Assembly: GCA_002483465.1 (NCBI GenBank)
Contig: DLHX01000014.1
Coordinates: 14,035-47,414 of the forward strand
Length of the DNA stretch: 33,380 nucleotides
Reading direction: 5' to 3'
Source: Micavibrio sp. UBA7657
GTDB taxonomy: Bacteria > Pseudomonadota > Alphaproteobacteria > Micavibrionales > Micavibrionaceae
In this document: positions 6,792 to 15,077 of the stretch, piece by piece
How positions within the stretch are numbered: the first letter of the stretch is position 1
Layout: the number at the start of each line of letters is the position of its first letter
The notes under the pieces: generated by a model
The model's database searches: none
What the model saw: the letters and a program-made list of their open reading frames with translations, nothing else
Told to the model about the DNA's origin: nothing
Translations under genes and position numbers: made by a program

Positions 6792-9181
6792 TAAGACCTC
6801 AACGTTCCGCCGGTTTTGGCAATCACTGCACCGATGATTTTTTTGGAGATTTCTTCCAGCTCGGCATCCGTCAGCGATTTTTCGCGTGGCTGGATGGTCA
6901 CGGCGAACGCCACCGATTTCTTGCCGGGCTCAATGCCCTTGCCGGTATAGATATCGAAAATATACGCGTCCGTAATCAGGTTTTTATCCGCCGATTTTGC
7001 GGCTTTGACGATGTCGTCGGCATTCACTTTCGATTCAACGAGGAATGCGAAGTCGCGGCTGACGGCCTGCAGTGGTTCGATTTTCAGCAGCGATTTTTCC
7101 GTGCCTTTTTTCTTCGGCTCGGGGATGTTCTGCAGGAAAACTTCGAAACCGGAAACGGCCGTCTTGATGCCCATCTCATCCAAAATGGCCGGGTGAATTT
7201 CACCGAAATAGGCGAGTACGTTGGGCCCTAAACGCAACGCACCCGAGCGACCTGGATGATAATAAGACGGCGCATCACGCGTGATTTGTGCGCTGGCTGC
7301 CGGGCCGCCGCAGGCCTCTAAGGCTGCAAATGCATCGGCCTTGGCGTCATAAGCGTCGGCACCGCGCACCGGGCCTGCCCAGTGACGCGCTGAATTGTTC
7401 CCGGCACGGATACCGGCTGCGACAATGGCTTGTCCGTCCGGTTTCACCGATTTGAAAGCGGGGCCGATTTCACAGAGAGCTACATCGCTCTGCCCGCGGT
7501 CGTGGTTGTAACCGGCGGCGGCGATCAAATTCGGCAAAATACTTGGGCGCATAACGTCCAAGTCCGAACTGATCGGATTTTTCAGCGTCAGCGCCTCGAG
7601 CGGTTTATTGTCGTTGAACGCAAGCGCCTGTTCGCGCCCCATGAACGACCATGTCACGCATTCATCCATGCCGCGCGCGGTCAAAGCATTGCGTGCCTTG
7701 CGCGTGCGAGACAGCGTCAGCGTCTCCGCCGGATCGGCAACCGAACTTTCACTATGCACCGACAGCAATGGAATATGCTCGAAGCCGTAAATGCGGATGA
7801 CTTCCTCGGCAATGTCCTGTTTGCCTTCGACATCGCCGCGCCACGATGGCGGCTGGATTTTCCATGTTTTGCCGCCGGAAATTTCAAAGCCGAGCGACTC
7901 TAAAATATTCTTTTGCTTGTCGGCAGGAACATCGACGCCGATATAGCTCTGGAACCACGCGGGATCGTAATCAATCGTGCGCTGCCATTTCGGCATCGCA
8001 CCGGCGGTGACGATAGTGCTCGCTCGTCCGCCGCAAAGTTCGAGAATTAATTGTGTTGCGATTTCCATGCCCGTGACGGTGAATTCCGGATCGATACCGC
8101 GCTCGAAACGATAACGCGCATCGCTATCGATCTGCAAATCGCGTCCCGTGCGTGAGATGCGTTGCGGGTTGAAATAAGCCGCCTCGACGAAAACATTGAC
8201 GGTATCAATGGTACAGCTTGACGGCACGCCGCCGACAATGCCGCCGAGCGCCACGACGCCGCTGTCATCGCAAATGCCAACCGCACCATCAGGCAACGTG
8301 TATGTTTTATCGTTCAGACCCTCGAGCGTTTCACCTTTTTTGGTCTGGCGCACGCGAATATTGCCCTTGATCTTGTCGGCGTCGAAAACATGCAGCGGGC
8401 GGCACGCATCCATGCTCATGAAGTTCGTGATATCGACCAGCGCGGAAATCGGGCGCAAGCCCACCGATTTCAAAAGATTCTGCATCCATTGCGGCGAGGG
8501 GCCGTTCTTCACGCCCTCTATATAACGGCCAAGGAAAAGCGGGCAGCCGTCATTATCGTCAATCGTAACCGCGATTGGCGACTTACCGGGTGCTTTGACA
8601 GATTTTTCATCAAGCGCTTTCAGTTTTCCAAGTCCCGCAGCGGCGAGATCGCGCGCAATGCCGCGCACGCCTGCGGCGTCGATACGGTTCGGCGTTAAAT
8701 TGATTTCGATCACCGCATCATTCAGGCCGAGCACTTCCGCGAGCGGCGTGCCGATGGCGAATTTTTCATCAACCTCGATAATGCCTTTATGCTCGTCGGA
8801 TAAATTCATCTCGCGCTCGGACACAAGCATGCCTTGCGATTCCACGCCGCGGATCATGCCCTTTTTAAGCACGTCGCCCGTGTTCGGAATGACCGAACCT
8901 TCCGGCGCGAAAATACCTTTCATGCCCGTACGCGCATTCGGCGCGCCGCAGACAACTTGAATTATTCCCTTCTCGGTTTTTACCTTGCAGAGTTTCAGTT
9001 TATCGGCGTCGGGGTGTTTTTCCGCGCTCTCGACATAGGCGACCTTGAACGGCGCATAAAGCTTCGCCTTGTCCTCGACATTTTCAACCTCTAAGCCGAT
9101 GGCCGTCAGCTTCGCGCAGATATCATCAAGCGAGGCATTCGTATCTAAATGGCGTTTCAGCCAGGATAAAGTGAATTTCAT
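6791..9181 (-). CDS. pheT: Phenylalanyl-tRNA synthetase beta subunit
   Basis: PheT is the large subunit of the alpha2-beta2 enzyme that charges tRNA-Phe; it contributes editing and tRNA binding. The 796 residues show the usual order: core N-terminus MKFTLSWLKRHLDT, the EMAP-like tRNA-binding domain (about 40-150, with VVCGAPNARTGMKG), B3/B4 editing domain (about 215-380, with DITNFMSMD), B5 domain, a catalytic-like fold, and the C-terminal FDX-ACB anticodon-binding domain (about 700-796, QAVSRDFAFLVE). It follows pheS after only 4 bases. Length is normal and no domain is missing. Confidence 0.97.
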   Translation of the reverse strand: MKFTLSWLKRHLDTNASLDDICAKLTAIGLEVENVEDKAKLYAPFKVAYVESAEKHPDADKLKLCKVKTEKGIIQVVCGAPNARTGMKGIFAPEGSVIPNTGDVLKKGMIRGVESQGMLVSEREMNLSDEHKGIIEVDEKFAIGTPLAEVLGLNDAVIEINLTPNRIDAAGVRGIARDLAAAGLGKLKALDEKSVKAPGKSPIAVTIDDNDGCPLFLGRYIEGVKNGPSPQWMQNLLKSVGLRPISALVDITNFMSMDACRPLHVFDADKIKGNIRVRQTKKGETLEGLNDKTYTLPDGAVGICDDSGVVALGGIVGGVPSSCTIDTVNVFVEAAYFNPQRISRTGRDLQIDSDARYRFERGIDPEFTVTGMEIATQLILELCGGRASTIVTAGAMPKWQRTIDYDPAWFQSYIGVDVPADKQKNILESLGFEISGGKTWKIQPPSWRGDVEGKQDIAEEVIRIYGFEHIPLLSVHSESSVADPAETLTLSRTRKARNALTARGMDECVTWSFMGREQALAFNDNKPLEALTLKNPISSDLDVMRPSILPNLIAAAGYNHDRGQSDVALCEIGPAFKSVKPDGQAIVAAGIRAGNNSARHWAGPVRGADAYDAKADAFAALEACGGPAASAQITRDAPSYYHPGRSGALRLGPNVLAYFGEIHPAILDEMGIKTAVSGFEVFLQNIPEPKKKGTEKSLLKIEPLQAVSRDFAFLVESKVNADDIVKAAKSADKNLITDAYIFDIYTGKGIEPGKKSVAFAVTIQPREKSLTDAELEEISKKIIGAVIAKTGGTLRS

Positions 9182-9185
9182 AGCT

Positions 9186-10283
9186 CTATCCTTTCGCCGC
9201 TGTGTTGGGGCGGCTCAAAGGATCGAAGCCGTAATGCTCCAGCCAGCGCACATCGCTTTCAAAGAACGTCCGTAAATCCGGGATGCCGTATTTCAGCATC
9301 GTCGCGCGCTCCAGGCCCATGCCGAACGCGAAGCCCTGGAATTCCTCCGGGTCGATGCCGCAATTTTTCAGCACATTCGGGTGCACCATGCCGGAGCCGA
9401 GAATTTCCAGCCAGCGCTGCTCTTCGCCGTCTTTCGCTTTGCCGAGCTGGATGCCGTCGCCTTTTTTGACGTAGCCGATATCGACTTCGGCGCTGGGTTC
9501 CGTGAACGGGAAGAAAGAGGGGCGGAAACGCACGGGCAGGTCGGGAATGCCGAAGAATGCCTGCACGAAATCAGTGAGGCAACCTTTCAGATGACCCATC
9601 GTCACATCCTTACCGATATAGAGGCATTCCATCTGGTGGAACATCGGCGTGTGCGTCATGTCGTAATCTGAGCGGTACGTGCGCCCGAAGCAGACAATTT
9701 TAATGGGCGGCTTGTTTGCCGTCATGTGGCGGATCTGCACAGGGCTTGTGTGCGTGCGCAGAACTTTTTTTGCGCGTTCGCCTTTTTCGGATGAATCGTC
9801 GGGCAGGAAGAACGTGTCCTGCATTTCGCGCGCCGGGTGACCGGGCGGGAAATTCAACGCTGTAAAATTGTGCCAGTCATCTTCGATGTCCGGACCTTCC
9901 GCGACCGTGAAACCCATGCTTCCGAAAATCGTCACGAGTTCATCAATCGTCTGTGAAATCGGATGGATGCGGCCCTTGCGCTCGGGGCGCGGGGACAGCG
10001 TGATATCGATCACTTCATTCGCCAGCCGCCCATCCATCTCCTGGCGCTTCAGTGCGGATTCCTGTTTGGCGATCAGCCCGGCGATTTCATTCTTAAGCTC
10101 ATTCAGCGCCTGGCCTTTCACCTTGCGCTCCTCGGGGTCCATCTGGCCGAGCGTCGACATCAGGCCCGTGATGCGGCCCTTCTTGCCGAGCGCCGACACG
10201 CGGAGGTCATCCAGCGTCTTGAGGTCGTTGGCGGCGCCGATCTGTGCGGCGAGTTCAGTCTTGAGTGAAGCGATGTCAGTCAT
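9186..10283 (-). CDS. pheS: Phenylalanyl-tRNA synthetase alpha subunit
   Basis: PheS carries the class II catalytic core that activates phenylalanine. The 365-residue product has an N-terminal coiled coil (about 1-90), motif 1 around HPISQTIDELVTIFGSMGF, motif 2 in LRTHTSPVQIRHM, and motif 3 in FAFGMGLERATMLKYGIPDLR. I chose the ATG at 10283 (MTDIASLKTEL), which has GGAT upstream, over a TTG at 10292. It is preceded by an intrinsic terminator/attenuator that separates it from rplT, while pheT follows after 4 bases. Confidence 0.97.
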   Translation of the reverse strand: MTDIASLKTELAAQIGAANDLKTLDDLRVSALGKKGRITGLMSTLGQMDPEERKVKGQALNELKNEIAGLIAKQESALKRQEMDGRLANEVIDITLSPRPERKGRIHPISQTIDELVTIFGSMGFTVAEGPDIEDDWHNFTALNFPPGHPAREMQDTFFLPDDSSEKGERAKKVLRTHTSPVQIRHMTANKPPIKIVCFGRTYRSDYDMTHTPMFHQMECLYIGKDVTMGHLKGCLTDFVQAFFGIPDLPVRFRPSFFPFTEPSAEVDIGYVKKGDGIQLGKAKDGEEQRWLEILGSGMVHPNVLKNCGIDPEEFQGFAFGMGLERATMLKYGIPDLRTFFESDVRWLEHYGFDPLSRPNTAAKG

Positions 10284-10330
10284 AATATCCAACTCTTATC
10301 AGGCTTTTCGTCATAAAAAAACAGCCAAAA

Positions 10331-10356
10331 AAAAGCAGCCATTGAAGGCTGCTTTT
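10331..10356 (-). terminator. Intrinsic terminator or attenuator between rplT and pheS
   Basis: AAAAGCAGCC and GGCTGCTTTT form a ten-base stem with a six-base loop, followed on the minus strand by a T-run. It lies 22 bases after the rplT stop and 48 bases before the pheS start. It may end the ribosomal protein transcript or regulate read-through into pheST, as attenuation is known upstream of pheST in enterobacteria. I see no Phe-rich leader peptide here. Confidence 0.8.
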
Positions 10357-10377
10357 TGTTATTCGTTTGCGGATCGC

Positions 10378-10755
10378 TTAAGCAGCCTTTTTGCCGGGTT
10401 TGTTAACCTTGTCGGCGACCATTTTCACGATCGCTTCAAAGGCCTTGTCGTCTTCAAAGGCGATTGCTGCGAGGGCCTTGCGGTCGAGTTCCAAGCCGGT
10501 CTTTTTCAGAGCGCCCATGAACTGCGAGTAGGTCAGGCCGTGCATGCGGACCGCAGCATTAATACGCTGGATCCACAAGGCGCGGAATTCGCGCTTCTTC
10601 AGGCGGCGGTGCGCGTAAGCATACTGACCCGCTTTTTCAGCCGACTGACGGCCGATGCGGATCGTATTCTTGCGGCGGCCGTAATGGCCTTTCGCGCCTT
10701 TCAGAATCTTTTTGTGTTTATTCTTGCGCTTGGGTCCTGTTTTTACGCGTGCCAT
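10378..10755 (-). CDS. rplT: 50S ribosomal protein L20
   Basis: The 125-residue product is bL20, an early assembly protein of the large subunit. It begins MARVKTGPKRKNKHKKILK and contains FRALWIQRINAAVRMHGLTYSQFM, both family hallmarks. It is slightly longer than the usual 118 residues because of a Lys/Ala-rich tail. It follows rpmI with a one-base overlap of stop and start. Confidence 0.97.
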   Translation of the reverse strand: MARVKTGPKRKNKHKKILKGAKGHYGRRKNTIRIGRQSAEKAGQYAYAHRRLKKREFRALWIQRINAAVRMHGLTYSQFMGALKKTGLELDRKALAAIAFEDDKAFEAIVKMVADKVNKPGKKAA

Positions 10756-11036
10756 TATTTCGCTCCCTTCGCTGCTTTCGGTGCGGCTGTTTTAGCGGCA
10801 TCGACTGTCCGTGAATCGCGGCGCTTGCGGCGGACGCGGTCGTTCGGCAGGTAATAGCGTGTGATAAGACGTTCATCGCCCGGGATCATGACATCGGTCC
10901 CGCGCGCCTTGCGCTTCATCTTTTTGGGTTTGTTCATTTGCATGTGGCGGGATTTAGCTTGCTTAAACTTGACCCGGCCTTTTGCGGTGACCTTGAATCG
11001 CTTCTTGGCACCACTTACGGTTTTCATCTTCGGCAT
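10755..11036 (-). CDS. rpmI: 50S ribosomal protein L35, with extended C-terminus
   Basis: The product starts MPKMKTVSGAKKRFKVTAKG, the standard bL35 start, at an ATG with a strong AAAGGAG site (an in-frame Met six codons upstream lacks this). The core fits bL35, but the protein has 93 residues against the usual 64-68. The extra part is a basic and Ala/Lys-rich tail (residues about 64-93). infC, which often precedes rpmI, is absent; polA lies upstream instead. Confidence 0.93.
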   Translation of the reverse strand: MPKMKTVSGAKKRFKVTAKGRVKFKQAKSRHMQMNKPKKMKRKARGTDVMIPGDERLITRYYLPNDRVRRKRRDSRTVDAAKTAAPKAAKGAK

Positions 11037-11124
11037 TTTCTTCTCCTTTATCAAGGGTTTAGCATGTGATGACCGAGGCAGCCAAAGTAGTCTCTAAGCC
11101 AGGCCATCTGTTTGAAGTAGGGGG

Positions 11125-11154
11125 GTTATACAGGGGGTAAGGGGCTGAAATCAA
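11125..11154 (-). promoter_or_regulatory. Probable sigma70 promoter of rpmI-rplT
   Basis: On the minus strand TTGATT and TATAAC are separated by 18 bases, about 90 bases before the rpmI start. The leader between could hold the L20 autoregulatory site, but I see no convincing structure in it. Confidence 0.6.
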
Positions 11155-11159
11155 GCTAA

Positions 11160-13973
11160 TTAATGAGCCTTGGCCCAGCTCGGCCCGGCGCCGGTTTCGG
11201 CTTCTAACGGCACGCCGACATCGGCGACGCCTTCCATCACGGCTTTGACGACCGTACGGGTTTTCTCAAGCTCTTCTTCAGGAACCTCGAACACCAGTTC
11301 GTCGTGAACCTGCAGCAGCATCTTGGCGTTCAGATTTTCATTCGCGAGCGCCCGCGCCATGCGGCCCATCGCGATCTTCATGATATCCGCTGCCGTGCCC
11401 TGCAGCGGGGCGTTGATGGCCTGCCTCTCAGCGCCCCCGCGCGTCGCCGGGTCCTTGATCCCGTAAATCACGCATTTGCGGCCATAGAGCGTTTTGACGA
11501 AACCGTGCTCCCGTGCCTCGTCCTTCTTCGATTGCATGTAATCCTGCAACTCCGGGAAACGCGCCAGATATTTGCCGATGAAGGCGTTGGCCTCGCTGTT
11601 ACTGACGCCGAGCTGCTTGCCAAGTCCCCAGCCCGAAATGCCGTAGATGATTCCGAAATTCACCGCCTTGGCATTGCGGCGGATATCCGGCGTAACGTCT
11701 TTGAGCGGCACGCCGAAAACCTGTGACGCCGTGATGGCATGAATGTCCTGCTTGTCGATGAACGCTTGCTTCAGCGCTTCGACACCCGCGAGCGCTGCGG
11801 CCAGACGCAACTCGACCTGCGAGTAATCGACCGAGAGCAGCACATGCCCCTCCGCCGGCACAAACGCCTCGCGGATCTTGCGCCCTTCTTCGGTGCGGAT
11901 CGGGATGTTCTGCAGATTCGGCTCGCTTGATGCGAGGCGGCCGGTATTCGTGTGCGCCATCGAGAACGACGTATGCACGCGGCCCGTCTTCGGGTTCAGC
12001 TCTTCCTGCAGTGCATCCGTATAGGTCGATTTCAATTTCGAAAGCTGGCGGTGCTCGAGGATTTTTTTGACGATCTCGTGACCTTCGTCGGCGAGTTTTT
12101 CGAGAACGTCGACCGACGTCGAAAAATCGCCCTTGCTGGTTTTTTTGCCGCCCTGCAGCCCCATATTCTTGAACAGGATTTCGCCGACCTGCTTCGGCGA
12201 GGCAATATTGAACGGCGTGCCCGCAAGCTTGTGAATTTCGCTCTCTAGCTCCACCAGTTTCTTGCCGAAATCATTGCTCATGCTTTTTAAAATCTGCAGG
12301 TCAACGCGGATGCCATCGAGCTCCATGCGTCCGATAACGGAAATCAGCGGGCGCTCAATATCTTCATATACGCTCACCATTTTTTCACGCGCGAGGCGGG
12401 GCTTCAGAATTTTATGCAGGCGCAACGTGACGTCGGCATCTTCCGCCGCATAGGTCAGCGCCTTTTCAATTCCAACCTTGTCGAACGTGACCTGGTTCTT
12501 GCCCTTGCCCGCGACCTCTTCATAGGAAATCGGTTTATGGCCGAGCAATTGCTGCGAGAGAAAATCCATCCCGTGCGGGTGTGCGGTGCCATCCAGCACA
12601 TAGGAAATCAGCATCGTATCGTCGATGGGCGCGATATCAACGCCTTCTTTCGCGAACATCTGCCAGTCATATTTTGCGTTATGAGCGACCTTCAGAACGC
12701 TGTCATCCTCGAGCAAGGGTTTCAGAAGCTCGATGACCTTCTTTTTCGGCAGTTGCGCAATCGTGTTTTTAGCCTCGCCGAGCAGATCCATTTCCTGCGT
12801 GTGGCCGAGCGGGATGTAGGCGGCCTTGCCCGCTCTATACGCGAGCGAAATCCCAACCAGTTCCGCTTTCGCGGGCGTCAGCGACGTCGTTTCAGTATCG
12901 AAGCAAAGAATGCCGCTCTCATATGCCGCCGCAATCCATTCCTTCAGGGTTTTTTCATCGTTGATAAGCGTGTAGGAAGACGGATCAATCGGAACCGGCT
13001 TCTCCTCGACTTCTTTCGGCGCAGGAATCTGCGCGTGCGTAACGATCTGCGCCTGGGAAGATTGAACGGGCGCGGCAACATCCGAAACGCTCAAACGTTT
13101 CATAATGGAATTAAAGCCATGTTTTTTCAGGAATTCAACCAGCGCGGGCTTGTCTTCGCTGTGCGTTTTGAGTTCCTCGATCTGCAGCGGCACCGGCGCG
13201 TTCGCGTCTAAAGAGACGAGCTTCTTCGAAATCCGTGCCATGTCGGCGTTGTCCTGAATCGTCTGGCGGCGTTTTTCCTGTTTGATTTCGCCCGCGCGCG
13301 CAAGCAATGTCTCAAGGTCACCATATTCATTGATCAACTGCGCCGCCGTTTTGACGCCGATGCCCGGAACGCCCGGAACATTGTCGGATGTATCGCCTGC
13401 CAGCGCCTGCACATCGACGACCTTGTCCGGCGTTACGCCGAATTTCTCCATCACCTGCTCAGGCCCGATGAACTCGCCCTTCATGGGGTCCAGCATCCGC
13501 ACGCCGTCACCGACAAGCTGCATTAGATCCTTATCGGAAGAAACTATGACCACTTTTTTCCCCGCCGCGCGGGCCAGGCGGGTATAGGCGGCGATTAAAT
13601 CGTCGGCCTCGTATCCTTCCTGCGCCATGTAAGGGATATCGAACGCCGTCACCGCATCGCGGATCAGCGGAAACTGCGGGATCAAATCTTCCGGCGTTTC
13701 ATCGCGGTTGGCTTTGTAATCTGGATAGATATCGTTGCGGAAATTTTTGCGCGCGGCATCGAAAATCACCGCCATATAAGGCGCATGGTAATCGCGCAGC
13801 ATTTTGAGCAACATGTTGGTGAAGCCGAACACCGCGCCGACAGGCACGCCGTCCGGGTTCGTCATCGGCTTGCCGCCATAGGCCATGGCGTAATAGGCAC
13901 GGAAAATAAATCCCGAGCCGTCGACGAGGTAGAGTTCGCCGTCTTTTGCTAGATTGGATTGTGATTCTGCCAT
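11160..13973 (-). CDS. polA: DNA polymerase I
   Basis: PolA fills gaps and removes RNA primers during replication and repair. The 937 residues contain all three domains: the 5' nuclease (about 1-290, with YLVDGSGFIFRAYYA and VQALAGDTSDNVPGVPGIG), the 3'-5' proofreading exonuclease (about 335-535, with its first catalytic motif CFDTETTSL intact), and the polymerase (about 560-937). Polymerase motifs A (DYSQVELRLAA), B (RRNAKAVNFGIIYGIS) and C (LLQVHDELVFEVP) are complete. The proofreading acids are present, unlike in some bacterial lineages where this domain is dead. It is transcribed towards rpmI. Confidence 0.98.
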   Translation of the reverse strand: MAESQSNLAKDGELYLVDGSGFIFRAYYAMAYGGKPMTNPDGVPVGAVFGFTNMLLKMLRDYHAPYMAVIFDAARKNFRNDIYPDYKANRDETPEDLIPQFPLIRDAVTAFDIPYMAQEGYEADDLIAAYTRLARAAGKKVVIVSSDKDLMQLVGDGVRMLDPMKGEFIGPEQVMEKFGVTPDKVVDVQALAGDTSDNVPGVPGIGVKTAAQLINEYGDLETLLARAGEIKQEKRRQTIQDNADMARISKKLVSLDANAPVPLQIEELKTHSEDKPALVEFLKKHGFNSIMKRLSVSDVAAPVQSSQAQIVTHAQIPAPKEVEEKPVPIDPSSYTLINDEKTLKEWIAAAYESGILCFDTETTSLTPAKAELVGISLAYRAGKAAYIPLGHTQEMDLLGEAKNTIAQLPKKKVIELLKPLLEDDSVLKVAHNAKYDWQMFAKEGVDIAPIDDTMLISYVLDGTAHPHGMDFLSQQLLGHKPISYEEVAGKGKNQVTFDKVGIEKALTYAAEDADVTLRLHKILKPRLAREKMVSVYEDIERPLISVIGRMELDGIRVDLQILKSMSNDFGKKLVELESEIHKLAGTPFNIASPKQVGEILFKNMGLQGGKKTSKGDFSTSVDVLEKLADEGHEIVKKILEHRQLSKLKSTYTDALQEELNPKTGRVHTSFSMAHTNTGRLASSEPNLQNIPIRTEEGRKIREAFVPAEGHVLLSVDYSQVELRLAAALAGVEALKQAFIDKQDIHAITASQVFGVPLKDVTPDIRRNAKAVNFGIIYGISGWGLGKQLGVSNSEANAFIGKYLARFPELQDYMQSKKDEAREHGFVKTLYGRKCVIYGIKDPATRGGAERQAINAPLQGTAADIMKIAMGRMARALANENLNAKMLLQVHDELVFEVPEEELEKTRTVVKAVMEGVADVGVPLEAETGAGPSWAKAH

Positions 13974-14018
13974 GCTGGTTAAAGTGGAGGATAGGGCGGT
14001 GAGAGTCCAGCCCCGGCT

Positions 14019-14942
14019 CTATCTCTTGGGTCCCAGCGCGTAAAGCGCGATGGCGGCGGCGTTGGAGACATTGAGGCTTTGAATCGGCCCGTCGGTAGGC
14101 AGTTTCAGAAGCTCGTCGCAATGTTCTTTCACCAGTCTCCGGATGCCATCGCCCTCGGAGCCGAGCACCAGCACGACCTTGCCGCCCGGCTTGATATCGC
14201 GAATGCTCTTGTTCGTGTGCTCGTCAAAACCGAACACAAAAAATCCTGCTTCCTTGAATTCCTCGATCGCGCGGCTGAGATTGGTCTCGTACGCAACAGG
14301 AACATGTTCGACCGCGCCACAGGCCGATTTCGCCAGCACGCCATCCATCTCGGGTGCATGGCGTTTCTGCAGCACCATGCCCGATGCGCCGAACGCGCTG
14401 GCCGAACGCAGGATCGCGCCGACATTATGCGGGTCGGTGACCTGATCCAGCATAACGATGGTGACATTAGGTTTATCTCCAGCGGCAATAACCATATCCT
14501 GGACAAAAATATCGTCGAGCGGGGCGCAGGCGAGCGCGATCCCCTGGTGAACCGCGCCTTTCGGCAGCATGGAATCAAGTTTTTGCTTTTCGACCGTGAC
14601 CGGGTGCGGCCGACGCAGGCCGCGCGTCTGGCCTTCTTTAATCGTCTCCTCGAACCCTTTGACGCTCTGTTCGTTAATATAAAGAGCGTGGATTTTGCGC
14701 TCCGGGTTCAGCCAGGCCTCGCGGACGGCGTGAAAACCATAAAGCGAGGCGCGGGGGCCACGGGCCTTCTCGCCGGATTCCGGCCTTGGCTCGTGCTCGC
14801 GGCGCTCGGTCCTGGGTTTTTCCGGCCTATCACCCTTAGGGCGCTCATTGCGGCCCCGATCCTTGGAATAGCCCTCGTTGGGGCCTTTGTTCCGGCGGGG
14901 TTTATTGCTGTTGTGTTGGCGGTGTTTCATGGTCTGGAACAT
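14019..14942 (-). CDS. rlmB: 23S rRNA 2'-O-methyltransferase, TrmH/RlmB family
   Basis: This SpoU-class (knotted) methyltransferase most likely methylates the 2'-O of G2251 in 23S rRNA with S-adenosylmethionine. Motif 1 is LDQVTDPHNVGAILRSA, motif 2 is LVLGSEGDGIRRLV, and motif 3 is QSLNVSNAAAIALY. Residues 1-60 form a basic, disordered-looking extension (many Arg, Lys, Pro, Glu), then the substrate-binding domain starts at YGFHAVREAW. Start is uncertain between 14942 and 14930; neither has a good ribosome binding site. It diverges from tRNA-Tyr. The integrase transcript of the island runs in the same direction and could read into this gene. Confidence 0.93.
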   Translation of the reverse strand: MFQTMKHRQHNSNKPRRNKGPNEGYSKDRGRNERPKGDRPEKPRTERREHEPRPESGEKARGPRASLYGFHAVREAWLNPERKIHALYINEQSVKGFEETIKEGQTRGLRRPHPVTVEKQKLDSMLPKGAVHQGIALACAPLDDIFVQDMVIAAGDKPNVTIVMLDQVTDPHNVGAILRSASAFGASGMVLQKRHAPEMDGVLAKSACGAVEHVPVAYETNLSRAIEEFKEAGFFVFGFDEHTNKSIRDIKPGGKVVLVLGSEGDGIRRLVKEHCDELLKLPTDGPIQSLNVSNAAAIALYALGPKR

Positions 14943-14950
14943 TTACATAC

Positions 14951-14980
14951 TTGACACCGCGTCGGAAAGGCTTTTTTGTG
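14951..14980 (+). promoter_or_regulatory. Probable promoter of tRNA-Tyr
   Basis: A perfect -35 box TTGACA lies at 14951-14956. The -10 region is poor: TTTGTG lies at 18-base spacing. The distance to the tRNA 5' end (about 12 bases from the -10) fits a stable-RNA promoter. Confidence 0.45.
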
Positions 14981-14991
14981 CTAACCCGGAT

Positions 14992-15077
14992 GGAAGGGTG
15001 GCCGAGTGGTTAATGGCAGCAGACTGTAAATCTGCCCTCTTCGGAGTACGGCGGTTCGAATCCGCCCCCTTCCACCA
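14992..15077 (+). tRNA. tRNA-Tyr (GTA)
   Basis: The 86-base gene folds as a class II tRNA. Acceptor strand GGAAGGG pairs with CCCTTCC, the anticodon loop CTGTAAA carries GTA, there is a long variable arm, the T-arm GGCGG-TTCGAAT-CCGCC is perfect, and CCA is encoded. Its last nine bases (from 15069) are part of the 13-bp island attachment core. Integration has left the tRNA sequence complete. The antisense strand of this gene encodes the last 19 residues and the stop of the island integrase. Confidence 0.97.
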
